From the NCBI GenBank assembly GCA_013204985.1, contig JABMLG010000006.1, positions 62,001 through 126,000 of the forward strand: a stretch of 64,000 bases of DNA, written 5' to 3'. Source of the DNA: Microbacteriaceae bacterium VKM Ac-2855. GTDB lineage: Bacteria > Actinomycetota > Actinomycetes > Actinomycetales > Microbacteriaceae. Below, in pieces: positions 1 to 8,029 of this stretch. Under the pieces are notes generated by a model. The model was not told the origin of the DNA, did no database searches, and saw only the letters and a program-made list of their open reading frames with translations. Numbering within the stretch: position 1 is the stretch's first letter; each line of letters opens with the position of its first letter. The position numbers and the translations under genes were made by a program.

Positions 1-89
1 GGGCGGATGCGGAGCCTTGCCACTGCGGGACAACCAGGAACGACGCCATACAGTCACTATGGCATCACGCGCTCGCCGGCAGCAGGGCG

Positions 90-854
90 TCAGCCGAGCG
101 CGGTGCCGGCCTCGGCCAGGTCGATCAGTGCGGCGTCGAGAGCCGCACCCGCGTGCAGCGCGGCCGATCGCGCGGCGTGCTCGGCGTCGAGCGGATCGCC
201 GGCGAGTCGTGCGTTCGATTCCTCGAGCTCGGCGAGGGCCTGCTCGCACAGGTGGCGGGCCGCATCCGATACGACCTCGGGATGCGCTTCGATCAGGATC
301 GCGACGGCATCGCAGCGGATGCGCGCTCCGAGCCGCGACGCCTCGATCGCCGCGAGACGGCGACGGGCGCGCTGAGGAGCGGTGCGGTAGTCGGCGATCG
401 CGGCGTCGATGTCGGCGTCGACGTCGCTGAGGAGGGCCAGGAGCTCGACCGGGTCGTGCAGCGCACCGGTGCGGGCGTTCTCGACATCGAGGAGAGCGGC
501 GCTGGCCGCAGCCGTCGCGGTCGACACTTCGAACGCGGACGCGAGGTGGGCGTCGGTGCGAACGCTGAGCAGAACCGCGGCCGAAGCCAGGTCGGCGCGG
601 ATCGATCGCTCGAGCGTACTGAGTTGGGCCTCGGCCGCGGCGAGCGCGTCGGCGTACGCGTCGACGCTGTCGAGAAGGGCGTGCGCCCGCGCCGTGTCGC
701 CGTCGGCGAAGCTCGCGATGGCGAGGGTGACCGCGTCGGCGATCGGCCGGACGGCGCGCTCGGAGTAGCTGCCGGCCAACGTCGACAGTGTCGCGCGCGC
801 GGTGGCGACCCGGTCCTCCGCAGAGCGGGGGGCGGTGTCGGTTTCGCGGCTCAC
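90..854 (-). CDS. Hypothetical alanine-rich helical protein
   Basis: I do not recognise a family. The 254-residue product is rich in Ala, Asp, Glu and Arg with long stretches of helix-type heptad spacing, and has no signal peptide, membrane segment or Cys/His cluster. It therefore looks like a soluble, largely helical, possibly coiled-coil cytoplasmic protein. The start is GTG at 852-854, chosen because a TACGAT -10 hexamer (861-866) sits 6 nt before it and no Shine-Dalgarno is present, the leaderless pattern. The gene is divergent from the GATase1 gene at 938. An 11-bp inverted repeat between the two overlaps where its -35 element would be. The overlapping forward-strand frame was rejected because its translation is Arg/Gly-rich shadow sequence. 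Confidence 0.7.
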   Translation of the reverse strand: MSRETDTAPRSAEDRVATARATLSTLAGSYSERAVRPIADAVTLAIASFADGDTARAHALLDSVDAYADALAAAEAQLSTLERSIRADLASAAVLLSVRTDAHLASAFEVSTATAAASAALLDVENARTGALHDPVELLALLSDVDADIDAAIADYRTAPQRARRRLAAIEASRLGARIRCDAVAILIEAHPEVVSDAARHLCEQALAELEESNARLAGDPLDAEHAARSAALHAGAALDAALIDLAEAGTALG

Positions 855-860
855 AGGCTG

Positions 861-866
861 ATCGTA
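861..866 (-). promoter_or_regulatory. -10 element TACGAT, leaderless promoter
   Basis: TACGAT on the minus strand is 6 nt from the GTG start of the gene ending at 90, so transcription would begin at the start codon. Confidence 0.5.
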
Positions 867-868
867 TT

Positions 869-895
869 CCGTAACAGAGGCGCGCTCTGTTACGG
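869..895. promoter_or_regulatory. Candidate operator: perfect 11-bp inverted repeat
   Basis: The arms CCGTAACAGAG (869-879) and CTCTGTTACGG (885-895) are exact reverse complements with a 5-nt spacer. The palindrome lies between two divergent starts (854 minus, 938 plus). It would cover about -15 to -41 of the minus-strand promoter. Arm length and spacing suit a dimeric repressor of the TetR or GntR type, but no regulator gene is adjacent in the window. Confidence 0.55.
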
Positions 896-937
896 AGCAC
901 TCCTCATCGCCTCGTCGTGCGGGGCAGGATGGTCGGC

Positions 938-1705
938 ATGTCCGCTTCCGCCGTGCGCCGCCTCGCGATCGTCGAGGTCTCGCGTCATCGCCCCGACCGC
1001 AGCGAGTACCACGCCTACGCGCAGATCCTGAACGGCCGGATGCAGGCGGCTGCGGAGGAGCGCGGCTGGTCGGCTACACGCTATGCCGCGGAGGATCTCG
1101 GTACGGAGTCGCTGCTCGCCCTCACGGACGACGCCGATGCGGTCGTGATCGTCGGCGGCGAGGACGTCTCGCCGTCTCTGTACGGCGCCGCTACGGGGTA
1201 CCCGGATGAGGGAGCGCACGCCTGGCGAGGCGACCTCGCGCAGATCGCTCTCGTTCACCGCAGTCTCGAACGACGCACTCCGCTGCTCGGCGTCTGCCGC
1301 GGCGTCCAGATCCTGAACGTCGCTCTCGGCGGCACGCTGGTGCAGGACCTCGGGCCCGACACCATCCATAAGAACGTCGGCGCGCCGGTGCACCAGCTCA
1401 TGCACGCCCACGAGATCGCCGTCGTGCCCGGGTCGGCGCTCGCCGCAGTGTTCGGTACCGACACGCTCTCGGTGCAGAGCGCTCATCACCAGTCCATCGA
1501 TCGGCTCGCTCCCGAGCTGATCGTGACCGCGCGCGCGGCCGATGGCGTCGTCGAGACGCTCGAACACGCCTCCGCACCGGTACTCGCCCTGCAGTGGCAC
1601 CCCGAGGACCCGGGCGCCCCGACGGAGCAGCTGCCGCTCGTGCTCGACGCGCTGGCCACGGCCGTGGCCACGGGCGCCTTCAACCGCGCCCTCGTCGCCG
1701 CCTAG
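938..1705 (+). CDS. Class I glutamine amidotransferase-like hydrolase (peptidase C26, PuuD-like)
   Basis: The 255-residue protein belongs to the gamma-glutamyl-gamma-aminobutyrate hydrolase family, which cleaves gamma-glutamyl amides such as gamma-glutamyl-GABA in polyamine breakdown. The nucleophile elbow GVCRG places Cys at about residue 120, and the LQWHPED motif gives catalytic His 221 and Glu 223. VIVGGEDVSPSLYG near residue 71 is typical of the family. The start at 938 was preferred over upstream ATGs at 917 and 929 because a CAGGAT -10-like hexamer (925-930) lies 7 nt before it and the protein then begins directly at the first beta strand. No other polyamine genes are nearby, so the substrate is uncertain. 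Confidence 0.85.
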   Translation: MSASAVRRLAIVEVSRHRPDRSEYHAYAQILNGRMQAAAEERGWSATRYAAEDLGTESLLALTDDADAVVIVGGEDVSPSLYGAATGYPDEGAHAWRGDLAQIALVHRSLERRTPLLGVCRGVQILNVALGGTLVQDLGPDTIHKNVGAPVHQLMHAHEIAVVPGSALAAVFGTDTLSVQSAHHQSIDRLAPELIVTARAADGVVETLEHASAPVLALQWHPEDPGAPTEQLPLVLDALATAVATGAFNRALVAA

Positions 1706-1730
1706 AGACGACGCGACGCGACGAGGGCGC
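1686..1730. terminator. Stem-loop spanning the stop codon between convergent genes
   Basis: GCGCCCTCGTCGC (1686-1698) and its exact reverse complement (1718-1730) form a 13-bp stem with a 19-nt loop that contains the TAG stop of the amidotransferase. There is no T-tract. Its position between convergent genes suggests a bidirectional terminator. Confidence 0.5.
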
Positions 1731-1752
1731 GCGAGGGGGTCGCGTGACGGGG

Positions 1753-3237
1753 TCAGTGCGACTGGCGCTGCACCCAGGCCTCGATGTCATCGGCGGTGCG
1801 CGGGATCTCGATCGAGAGGTTCTCGGCGCCGTCCTCGGTGACCAGGATGTCGTCCTCGATGCGCACGCCGATTCCGCGCAGCTCCTGCGGAACCGTGAGG
1901 TCGTCGGGCTGGAAGTAGAGTCCGGGTTCGATCGTGAACACCATTCCCGGTTCGAGCACACCCTCGAGGTACATCTCACGGCGAGCCTGCGCGCAGTCGT
2001 GCACGTCGAGGCCCAGGTGGTGACTCGTGCCGTGCACCATGTAGCGGCGGTGCTGCTGGTTGTCGGCCTCGAGCGCTTCCTCGGCGCTCACCGGGAGAAG
2101 GCCCCATTCGGCCGTCTTCCTGGCGATCACGGCCATCGCCGTCGCGTGGATCTCGCGGAACCGGATTCCCGGGCGCACGATCGCGAACGCCGCATCCGCC
2201 GCCTCCCGCACCGCTTCGTGAACCATCCGCTGCGCCGGCGTGTAGACCCCGCTCACCGGGAAGGTGCGGGTGATGTCGGCCGTGTAGTAGCTGTCGGTCT
2301 CGACACCGGCGTCCATCAGCACCAGGTCGCCGTCGACGACCGGGCCGTCGTTGCGGGTCCAGTGCAGGATGCACGCGTGCGGACCGGCCGCGGCGATGGT
2401 GTCGTAACCGACGGCGTTGCCGTCGGCGCGCGCGCGCCCGTTGAAGACGCCCTCGATCAGGCGCTCGCCGCGGGCATGGCGGCGGATGCGGGGAAGATCG
2501 GCCAGCACGTCGGCGAAGCCGCTGGCCGTCGCCGCGATGGCGGAGCGCATCTGCGCGATCTCGTACTCGTCCTTGATCAGGCGCAACTCCGACAGGTCGC
2601 GCGCGAGCGCGGCGTCGAGCTCCGCGGCGTCCGCACCGCGCGACTCGAGACGGGCGGTGATCGCCGGATCGGCCTCGCGGACGGCCGCGGTCGGTACCGC
2701 ACCGACCGCCGCATCCAGGACCTCGTCGAGCGCGGCGATATCGCGGGTCTCGAGAGCGAGGTCGCCCGCGACCTGCGCGAGGGAGGGCCGCGGGCCGATC
2801 CAGAATTCGCCGATCTCGGGGTTCGCGTAGAACTCGTCGGAGTCGCGCCCGGCACGCTCGCGGAAGTACAGGCTGACGTCGTGGCCATCGGCCGTGGGCT
2901 CGAAGACCAGCACCGCGCCGGGCTCGGAGTCGCTGCCCCACCCGGTGAGCCACGCGAAGGCGGAGTGGGCGCGGAAAGGGTAATCGGTGTCGTTCGCGCG
3001 CTGCTTCAGGCGGCCCGCCGGCACGACGAGGCGGACGCCGGGGTGGCGCGCGGAGACGCGGGCGCGGCGCTCGGCCGCGTACGAGGCCTGCGGGCGTGCG
3101 GGCGGCACCGTTTCTTCGCGCTGCGCCCAGTTGCTGCCGATGTAGTCGCGGAAGCCGTCGGAGCCGGGCGTGGTCGAACGATTCGAGGTCGCGCGAGGGC
3201 GCGGAGCGGCGGTGGTGGTCTCGTCGGCAGTCGTCAT
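1753..3237 (-). CDS. pepP: Xaa-Pro aminopeptidase (aminopeptidase P family, M24B)
   Basis: The 494-residue protein is a pita-bread metallopeptidase removing N-terminal residues that precede proline. Residues 1-240 form the AMP_N-type domain (KQRANDTDYPFRAHSAFAWLTG). The catalytic domain shows the metal ligands in order: Asp in LMDAG, Asp in TADITRT, His in GTSHHLGLDVHD, Glu in TIEPGLYF and Glu in RIEDD. The ATG at 3237 was chosen over 3261 because a purine-rich AGGAGAGGG element lies about 12 nt upstream of it. Length and ligands are complete, so the enzyme should be active and cytoplasmic. It is convergent with the amidotransferase and its 5' end abuts a broken PNPOx-family gene. Confidence 0.92.
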   Translation of the reverse strand: MTTADETTTAAPRPRATSNRSTTPGSDGFRDYIGSNWAQREETVPPARPQASYAAERRARVSARHPGVRLVVPAGRLKQRANDTDYPFRAHSAFAWLTGWGSDSEPGAVLVFEPTADGHDVSLYFRERAGRDSDEFYANPEIGEFWIGPRPSLAQVAGDLALETRDIAALDEVLDAAVGAVPTAAVREADPAITARLESRGADAAELDAALARDLSELRLIKDEYEIAQMRSAIAATASGFADVLADLPRIRRHARGERLIEGVFNGRARADGNAVGYDTIAAAGPHACILHWTRNDGPVVDGDLVLMDAGVETDSYYTADITRTFPVSGVYTPAQRMVHEAVREAADAAFAIVRPGIRFREIHATAMAVIARKTAEWGLLPVSAEEALEADNQQHRRYMVHGTSHHLGLDVHDCAQARREMYLEGVLEPGMVFTIEPGLYFQPDDLTVPQELRGIGVRIEDDILVTEDGAENLSIEIPRTADDIEAWVQRQSH

Positions 3238-3284
3238 ACCTCCATTGTCCCTCTCCTGCACCGGGGTCGCCCGTACACTCGGGC

Positions 3285-3581
3285 CCTCCCGTTCCTCACG
3301 CCGCGACGCTGGCGACCAGCGACGACGCCGGACGCGTCAGTGCTCGTGTTCTCCTCCTCAAGGACGTCGACGAGCGCGGCTGGCCGTTCGCGACGCTCGC
3401 GTCGAGCCCGAAGGGACACGCGCTCGCCGTCGCGCCGGGCACGATCGATCCGGACTGGTCCTTATACACCGTCGTGCCGTCGCGGATCGAGTTCTGGCAC
3501 GCCGACGGCGACCGCTCGCACCGACGACGCGAGTACCGGCCGAGGCCGCGCGGATTCAGCCGCACGCGGCTGTGGCCCTGA
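3285..3581 (+). pseudogene. Remnant of a pyridoxamine 5'-phosphate oxidase-family gene
   Basis: In one frame, PHAATLATSDDAGRVSARVL followed by LLKDVDERGWPFATLASSPK matches the N-terminal FMN-binding part of PdxH-like oxidases. After ALAVAPG the frame jumps straight to LYTVVPSRIEFWHADGDRSH, which matches the family's C-terminal half (GYRVVPxxIEFWQG..R.HDR). Roughly 60-70 central residues, covering the dimer-core strands and the segment before the C-terminal domain, are missing. Upstream the frame runs antisense into pepP with no credible start. I read this as a gene broken by an in-frame internal deletion and loss of its 5' end. A different PNPOx-family gene is intact at 39050. Confidence 0.7.
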
Positions 3582-3646
3582 GCCGACGGGACTGCTGAGC
3601 CGACGGGACTGCTGAGCCGCCGGGACTGCTGAGCCGGCTCTACTGC
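3579..3646 (+). repeat. 17-bp tandem repeat, 4 copies, starting at a stop codon
   Basis: Units TGAGCCGACGGGACTGC (3579-3595, 3596-3612) are followed by a one-mismatch copy (3613-3629) and a diverged copy (3630-3646). The first TGA is the stop codon of the PNPOx remnant. The last unit runs into the 3' end of the EEP gene on the other strand. Confidence 0.9.
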
Positions 3647-4659
3647 AGGGTCTTCGTCATCCGCTGCACCGAGAGCTGAGCGAGGATCGGCCGATGGTCG
3701 CCCGTCGCAGCGGGGCCGGGCACCTGATAGCCCGAGACGTTCCACCGGCCCGAGTAGACCACGTGGTCGATCGCCGCGCCCAGCCAGGTCGGAGCGGCGG
3801 CGGGCCAGGTGCCCACGGCGCCCCCGCCCGCTCCCACGCCCGCATCGGCGCAGTCGCCGAGGTCACCGCTGCCGGGAAGGGCGCTCCAGTGATCGACGGT
3901 CGAGTTGAGGTCGCCGAGGACGATCACATCGTCTTCCGCCGCGCAGAGGGCCGCGATCCGGGTCAGGTCGCTGCGCCACGCCGACATCGCGTTCTGGGTG
4001 GGGGCGGAGGCGTGCGCGGAGACGAACACGGGAGCGCCGGGGGTGTCCGAGCGGGCGATCACACTCGGATGCTCGGCCGTGACGGCGCTGGACGCGTCGA
4101 CGGAGTAGCTGCCCAGCGCGGAGGAGATCAACAGACCGGTTCCGAGCGTGGGGTCCTCCGTGCTCGGCGCCGAGAGCGCGGTCATCCCGCGCCCGGCGGC
4201 GGCGAGCGCGGCGGCGACGGCCTGCACCGTCTCCGGAGTCGTCTCCTGCAAGGCGACGACGTCGGCTTGCCCGGCGAGGACGAGCGTCGCGATGTCCTCG
4301 GCGGCGACGGTGTCGTGCTGGGTGTTCCAACTCAGGAGGCGGACGTCGCCGAGCCGGTGCGGACGCGGGGTGTCGGAGGCGTACCCGCGAACGGCCTGCG
4401 TCGCTGTGACTCCGAGAGCGAAGACGAGTCCCATCGCGGCCAGCACCAGGGCGAAGCGGCGCACGGCCGGAGTGAGGATGGCCAGGAGGACGATCAGTGC
4501 CGCGACGACGACTGCGCCGATGGCAGTGGCGAGGCGGAACGACACGAGCTGGGCGAACGGCTCCTGCCGCTCGAGAGAGAAGAACTGCGGCCACGCGAGC
4601 ACGAGCAGGGTGGCCGCGACCACCGCCGCGACGATCAGTTTCACGAGTCGCGTCCCCAT
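3640..4659 (-). CDS. Membrane-anchored endonuclease/exonuclease/phosphatase (EEP) family protein
   Basis: The 339-residue protein has three N-terminal hydrophobic helices (about residues 8-25, 45-62, 68-90) followed by an extracytoplasmic EEP domain. Catalytic signatures are visible in order: SWNTQ (about 110), LQET (metal-binding Glu at 139), GDLNS (about 250), IDHVVYSG (about 300) and GDHRPIL near the C-terminus. The family includes DNase I-like nucleases and phospholipases or sphingomyelinases. The topology resembles actinobacterial YafD/EEP membrane proteins whose substrate is not established. A G-rich element (GTGGGGGTG) 4 nt before the ATG may serve as ribosome binding site. Confidence 0.85.
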   Translation of the reverse strand: MGTRLVKLIVAAVVAATLLVLAWPQFFSLERQEPFAQLVSFRLATAIGAVVVAALIVLLAILTPAVRRFALVLAAMGLVFALGVTATQAVRGYASDTPRPHRLGDVRLLSWNTQHDTVAAEDIATLVLAGQADVVALQETTPETVQAVAAALAAAGRGMTALSAPSTEDPTLGTGLLISSALGSYSVDASSAVTAEHPSVIARSDTPGAPVFVSAHASAPTQNAMSAWRSDLTRIAALCAAEDDVIVLGDLNSTVDHWSALPGSGDLGDCADAGVGAGGGAVGTWPAAAPTWLGAAIDHVVYSGRWNVSGYQVPGPAATGDHRPILAQLSVQRMTKTLQ

Positions 4660-4752
4660 TGCACCCCCACGCTCGCGCTACGACAGGGCGGATGAGCCCT
4701 TCAGGGAGTCTACGGGCGCGGCCCGGAGCCTCCGGTCACGGCACCGCGCGTC

Positions 4753-4758
4753 TACGAT
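4753..4758 (+). promoter_or_regulatory. -10 element TACGAT, leaderless promoter
   Basis: TACGAT ends 6 nt before the ATG at 4765 and no Shine-Dalgarno is present. Confidence 0.5.
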
Positions 4759-4764
4759 GACCGT

Positions 4765-5604
4765 ATGGCTGAACCGGGTGCGGATGTATTCGATCTGCAC
4801 GCGCACTCCGTCGTGTCCGACGGAACGGAGCGCCCGGCGGAGCTGATCGCGGCGGCTGCCGTGTCGGGTCTCGCCGGTGTCGCGCTCACCGATCACGATT
4901 CGACGGCCGGCTGGGCGGCCGCGGCCGCCGCGGCCCGGGAGCACGGCATCGACTTCGTGCCCGGGATGGAGCTGTCCACCCGAATGGAGTGGGCGAGCGT
5001 GCACGTGCTCGCGTACTACGTCGATCCGGCCGACCCGGATCTGCTCGCCGAGACGGAGCGGATCCGATTCGAACGGATGCACCGCGCCGAGCAGATCGTG
5101 CAGCGCATCGCGGCCGACTACGAGCTCACCTGGGACGACGTGCTCGCGCAGACCAGCCCCGGAGCGACCATCGGGCGTCCGCACATCGCCGACGCGCTCG
5201 TCGCCCGCGGTTTCGTCAGCGATCGCTCCGCGGCCTTCGCGGGCATCCTGAGCTGGCGCGGCGGGTACTACCAGTCGCACTACGCTCCGGACCCGGTCAC
5301 GGGGATCAGCCTGATCCGCGCCGCGGGCGGCGTTCCCGTGATCGCGCACCCTGCGACCGGGCCGCGGGGAGTGATGGTCGAGAGCATCCTGCCCGAGCTC
5401 GTCGATGCCGGACTGTTCGGGCTCGAGGTCGAGCACCGGGAGAACACCGCTGCGGGCAAGCGTCGACTACGCGAACTGGCCGAGCGCTACGGACTCGTCA
5501 CCACCGGTTCGAGCGATTATCACGGCACCGGAAAGCCCAACCGCCTCGGCGAGAACACGACCTCGCGCGAGACGGTTGAGCGGATCCGCGCCTCGGCTCG
5601 ATAG
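4765..5604 (+). CDS. PHP domain phosphoesterase (RNase AM/TrpH-like)
   Basis: The 279-residue protein is a stand-alone PHP domain. Metal-binding motifs are in order: LHAHS (His 12 and His 14), the SDGT motif, TDHDS (about 42), the FVPGMELST Glu (about 72), the HVLAYY His, IAHPA (about 192) and the C-terminal SSDYHG (about 250). Family members hydrolyse phosphomonoesters; E. coli RNase AM removes 5' nucleotides from RNA and pAp. The product is probably cytoplasmic. Length is normal for the family. It stands alone between the EEP gene (divergent) and the DEAD-box helicase (convergent, 27 bp away). Confidence 0.87.
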   Translation: MAEPGADVFDLHAHSVVSDGTERPAELIAAAAVSGLAGVALTDHDSTAGWAAAAAAAREHGIDFVPGMELSTRMEWASVHVLAYYVDPADPDLLAETERIRFERMHRAEQIVQRIAADYELTWDDVLAQTSPGATIGRPHIADALVARGFVSDRSAAFAGILSWRGGYYQSHYAPDPVTGISLIRAAGGVPVIAHPATGPRGVMVESILPELVDAGLFGLEVEHRENTAAGKRRLRELAERYGLVTTGSSDYHGTGKPNRLGENTTSRETVERIRASAR

Positions 5605-5631
5605 GAGTCGCGGGATCCGCTCGTGAGAGGC

Positions 5632-7056
5632 CTAGGCCTGCGCGCCACCCTCCGGGCGCGGCGCTCGGCTGCGCGAGCGGGAGCGACGGCGCGGGGCGCT
5701 GTTGCCGTCGTGGTGCTCCTTGCTCTCGCTCGACGCGGCGGGCCCGATCTGCGGCTGAACCGGGGTGACGCCGTCGCGCGAGCGCGTGCGGGTACGCGGC
5801 TGACGCATCCGGATCTGTCGCTCGCCCTCGGGCTTCGCATCGGGAGCGACAGCGGCTGCCGTGGGCTGCACGGTCGGCTTGAGGCGTCCTTTGGTGCCGG
5901 CTGGGATGTCGAGGTCGGCGTACAGGTGCGGCGAGGAGGAGTAGGTCTCGGTCGGGTCGGGCTGCCCGAACTCGAGCGCCCGATTGATCAGGGCCCACTT
6001 GTGCAGGTCCTCCCAGTCGACGAAGGTCACCGCGATGCCGGTCTTGCCCGCACGGCCGGTGCGACCCACACGGTGCAAGTAGGTCTGGTCGTCGTCCGGG
6101 ATCGTGTGGTTGATCACGTGCGTGACGTCGTTCACGTCGATTCCGCGCGCGGCCACATCCGTCGCGATCAGGATGTCCTTCTTACCGGCTTTGAACGCGG
6201 CCATCGCGCGCTCGCGCTGCTCCTGGTTGAGATCGCCGTGCACGGCGGCGGCGTTGAAGCCGCGGTCGTTGAGCTCCTCGACCAGGCGGGCGGCGGCGCG
6301 CTTGGTGCGGGTGAAGATCACGGTCTTGCCACGGCCCTCGGCCTGCAGGATGCGCGCGATCACCTCGTCCTTGTCGAGCGAGTGCGCTCGATAGACCACG
6401 TGCTTGATGTTCGCCTGCGTGATGCCCTCGTCGGGGTCGGTCGCGCGGATGTGGATCGGCTTGTTCATGAAACGGCGGGCGAGCGCGACGATCGCGCCCG
6501 GCATGGTCGCCGAGAAGAGCATGGTGTGCCGAGTGGCCGGGGTCTGCGAGAACAGCTTCTCGATGTCGGAGAGGAAGCCGAGGTCGAGCATCTTGTCGGC
6601 CTCGTCCAGCACCATCACCTCGACCTTGGCGAGGGAGAGCAGACGCTGGCTCGCGAGATCGAGCAGACGGCCGGGTGTGCCGACGACGATCTGCGCCCCC
6701 GCCTTGAGCTGTTCGATCTGGCCCTCGTACGCCTTGCCGCCGTAGATCGAGACGATCTTCGTGGGACGATTGGAGGCGGCGAGTTCGATGTCTTCGGTGA
6801 CCTGCACCGCGAGCTCGCGGGTGGGTACGACGATGAGCGCCTTGACGCCGGGCTCGGGATCGTTGCCGAGCGCCTGGATGAGGGGGAGGCCGAAGCCGAA
6901 GGTCTTGCCGGTACCGGTCTTGGCCTGACCGATGATGTCCTGCTTCTGCAGGGCGAGAGGGATGGTCTGCTCCTGGATGGGGAAGGGATCGATGATCCCC
7001 TTCGAGGCCAGGGCGGCGACGATGTCCTCGTCGATGTTGAGATCGGAGAAAGTCAC
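5632..7056 (-). CDS. DEAD-box ATP-dependent RNA helicase (RhlE/DeaD type)
   Basis: The 474-residue protein unwinds structured RNA. Visible motifs are the Q-motif (FPIQEQ, 25-30), motif I AKTGTGKT (45-52), PTRELA, TPGRLLDL, DEAD (about 151-154), SAT, the HGDLNQEQRE region, ATDVAARGIDV and motif VI HRVGRTGRAG. The last 100 residues form a basic, Arg/Ser-rich tail (RTRTRSRDG, RRRSRSRSRAP), probably a disordered RNA-binding extension. The start is GTG at 7056. Downstream order (ferritin-like protein, DUF3107, AdnA/B) matches the Mycobacterium rhlE (Rv3211) locus. Confidence 0.93.
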   Translation of the reverse strand: MTFSDLNIDEDIVAALASKGIIDPFPIQEQTIPLALQKQDIIGQAKTGTGKTFGFGLPLIQALGNDPEPGVKALIVVPTRELAVQVTEDIELAASNRPTKIVSIYGGKAYEGQIEQLKAGAQIVVGTPGRLLDLASQRLLSLAKVEVMVLDEADKMLDLGFLSDIEKLFSQTPATRHTMLFSATMPGAIVALARRFMNKPIHIRATDPDEGITQANIKHVVYRAHSLDKDEVIARILQAEGRGKTVIFTRTKRAAARLVEELNDRGFNAAAVHGDLNQEQRERAMAAFKAGKKDILIATDVAARGIDVNDVTHVINHTIPDDDQTYLHRVGRTGRAGKTGIAVTFVDWEDLHKWALINRALEFGQPDPTETYSSSPHLYADLDIPAGTKGRLKPTVQPTAAAVAPDAKPEGERQIRMRQPRTRTRSRDGVTPVQPQIGPAASSESKEHHDGNSAPRRRSRSRSRAPRPEGGAQA

Positions 7057-7193
7057 GAAATAGCGCCTGTCATGGAGTTGTACGGTCTACGCCCTCTTCG
7101 ACTCCGGGGCGCAGCGCCACCGATCCAGCGCCGGTAGCTTGCAGGTCAGTCTATCCGGGAGGGGCCGAACGGCGCGTGGTGCGCCGCACCGCC

Positions 7194-7199
7194 TAAGCT
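7194..7199 (+). promoter_or_regulatory. -10 element TAAGCT, leaderless promoter
   Basis: TAAGCT lies 7 nt before the GTG start at 7207, with no Shine-Dalgarno. Confidence 0.5.
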
Positions 7200-7206
7200 G
7201 GCGTCC

Positions 7207-7926
7207 GTGGTTTCCTGGTTCCGACGACGTCGTCCCCTCGCGGAGATGCCGCGCCTCACCCCGCGCGGCGAGTCCGGAGCCAAGCGCGACCGAGTCGATC
7301 TGGCCGACCTGACGCCCGAGGTGCTGCCCTATCTGGGTCAGGTGGCGTACCTCGAGCTGGCGGTGTTCGAGGCGCTGTCGCGGGCCGTCGCCGATTGCGG
7401 TGATCTCGCCGACAAGGAAGCCATCTCGACGGCTGCCGGTGCCGCGCTGTCGAAGCACCACGCCGTGGTGGGCGAGATCCGCCGCCGCGACGCGGAGCCC
7501 GCCGAGACGATGGCGCCTTTCCGCCCGGCGATCGACACGTTCGAGAGGTTGACGCGCGGCGACGATCTGGCCGAGACGCTGCTGTCCGCCCACATCACCA
7601 CCGGGCTGCTCGACGACTTCTTCATCCGTCTCACGGGCGGCCTGCCCACCGACATCGGCCCTCGGGTCGCCCAGACGCTCGGCGGCGAATCCGGGATGGA
7701 CGGCCTGGTGGGCATTCTGAAGCGCGAGATCGCCGCGGATCCGCGCCTCGGCTCGCGCCTGGCGGTGTGGGGTCGCCGCCTCGTGGGCGATTCACTGCTG
7801 GTGGCGCGCTCGGCCCTTCTCCTCTCGGGCAACACGGACTCGGACGAGTCGCGTATCGAGCCCGTGTTCACCGAGCTGATCGCCTCGCACACGAGGCGGA
7901 TGGACGCGCTCGGGCTGACGGCCTGA
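7207..7926 (+). CDS. Ferritin-like fold protein (Rv3210c-type)
   Basis: The 239-residue protein matches the conserved actinobacterial gene beside rhlE (Rv3210c in M. tuberculosis), related to the tRNA hydroxylase MiaE/ferritin-like superfamily. Helical signatures include YLELAVFEALSRAV (about 55-70) and HHAVVGEIRRRDAEP (about 85-100), where Glu and His could bind a di-iron centre, plus a second Glu/Asp-containing pair around LLDDFFIRLTGG. The reaction is unknown. The GTG start fits the leaderless promoter TAAGCT. An 8-bp tandem repeat runs through its stop codon and a stem-loop terminator follows. Confidence 0.8.
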   Translation: MVSWFRRRRPLAEMPRLTPRGESGAKRDRVDLADLTPEVLPYLGQVAYLELAVFEALSRAVADCGDLADKEAISTAAGAALSKHHAVVGEIRRRDAEPAETMAPFRPAIDTFERLTRGDDLAETLLSAHITTGLLDDFFIRLTGGLPTDIGPRVAQTLGGESGMDGLVGILKREIAADPRLGSRLAVWGRRLVGDSLLVARSALLLSGNTDSDESRIEPVFTELIASHTRRMDALGLTA

Positions 7927-7970
7927 CGGCCTGACGGCCTGACGGTCTGACGGTCTGACGGCCTGACCGC
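7915..7970 (+). repeat. 8-bp tandem repeat (CTGACGGC), 7 units across a stop codon
   Basis: Units of CTGACGGC or CTGACGGT repeat from 7915; the seventh (7963-7970) is CTGACCGC. Every unit contains TGA, and the TGA at 7924-7926 is the stop of the ferritin-like gene. Because 8 is not a multiple of 3, all three frames are closed within the array. Confidence 0.9.
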
Positions 7971-7977
7971 GGAACGA

Positions 7978-8010
7978 CGAAGGCCGCCACCTCACGGGTG
8001 ACGGCCTTCG
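7978..8010. terminator. Stem-loop terminator between convergent genes
   Basis: CGAAGGCCGCCACC (7978-7991) pairs with GGTGACGGCCTTCG (7997-8010) with one mismatch and a short loop. It sits between the 3' ends of the ferritin-like gene and the small membrane protein gene. There is no U-tract. Confidence 0.6.
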
Positions 8011-8029
8011 GGACGTGCGCGAGGGCGGT

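Noticed and set aside
1-89. GCCATA/TATGGC inverted repeat at 45-63 as an operator
   Set aside because: Short arms, no adjacent start codon in the window; upstream context is missing.
1594-3615. Plus-strand frame of 673 codons antisense to pepP
   Set aside because: Composition is shadow-like. The PNPOx remnant at its 3' end is in another frame.
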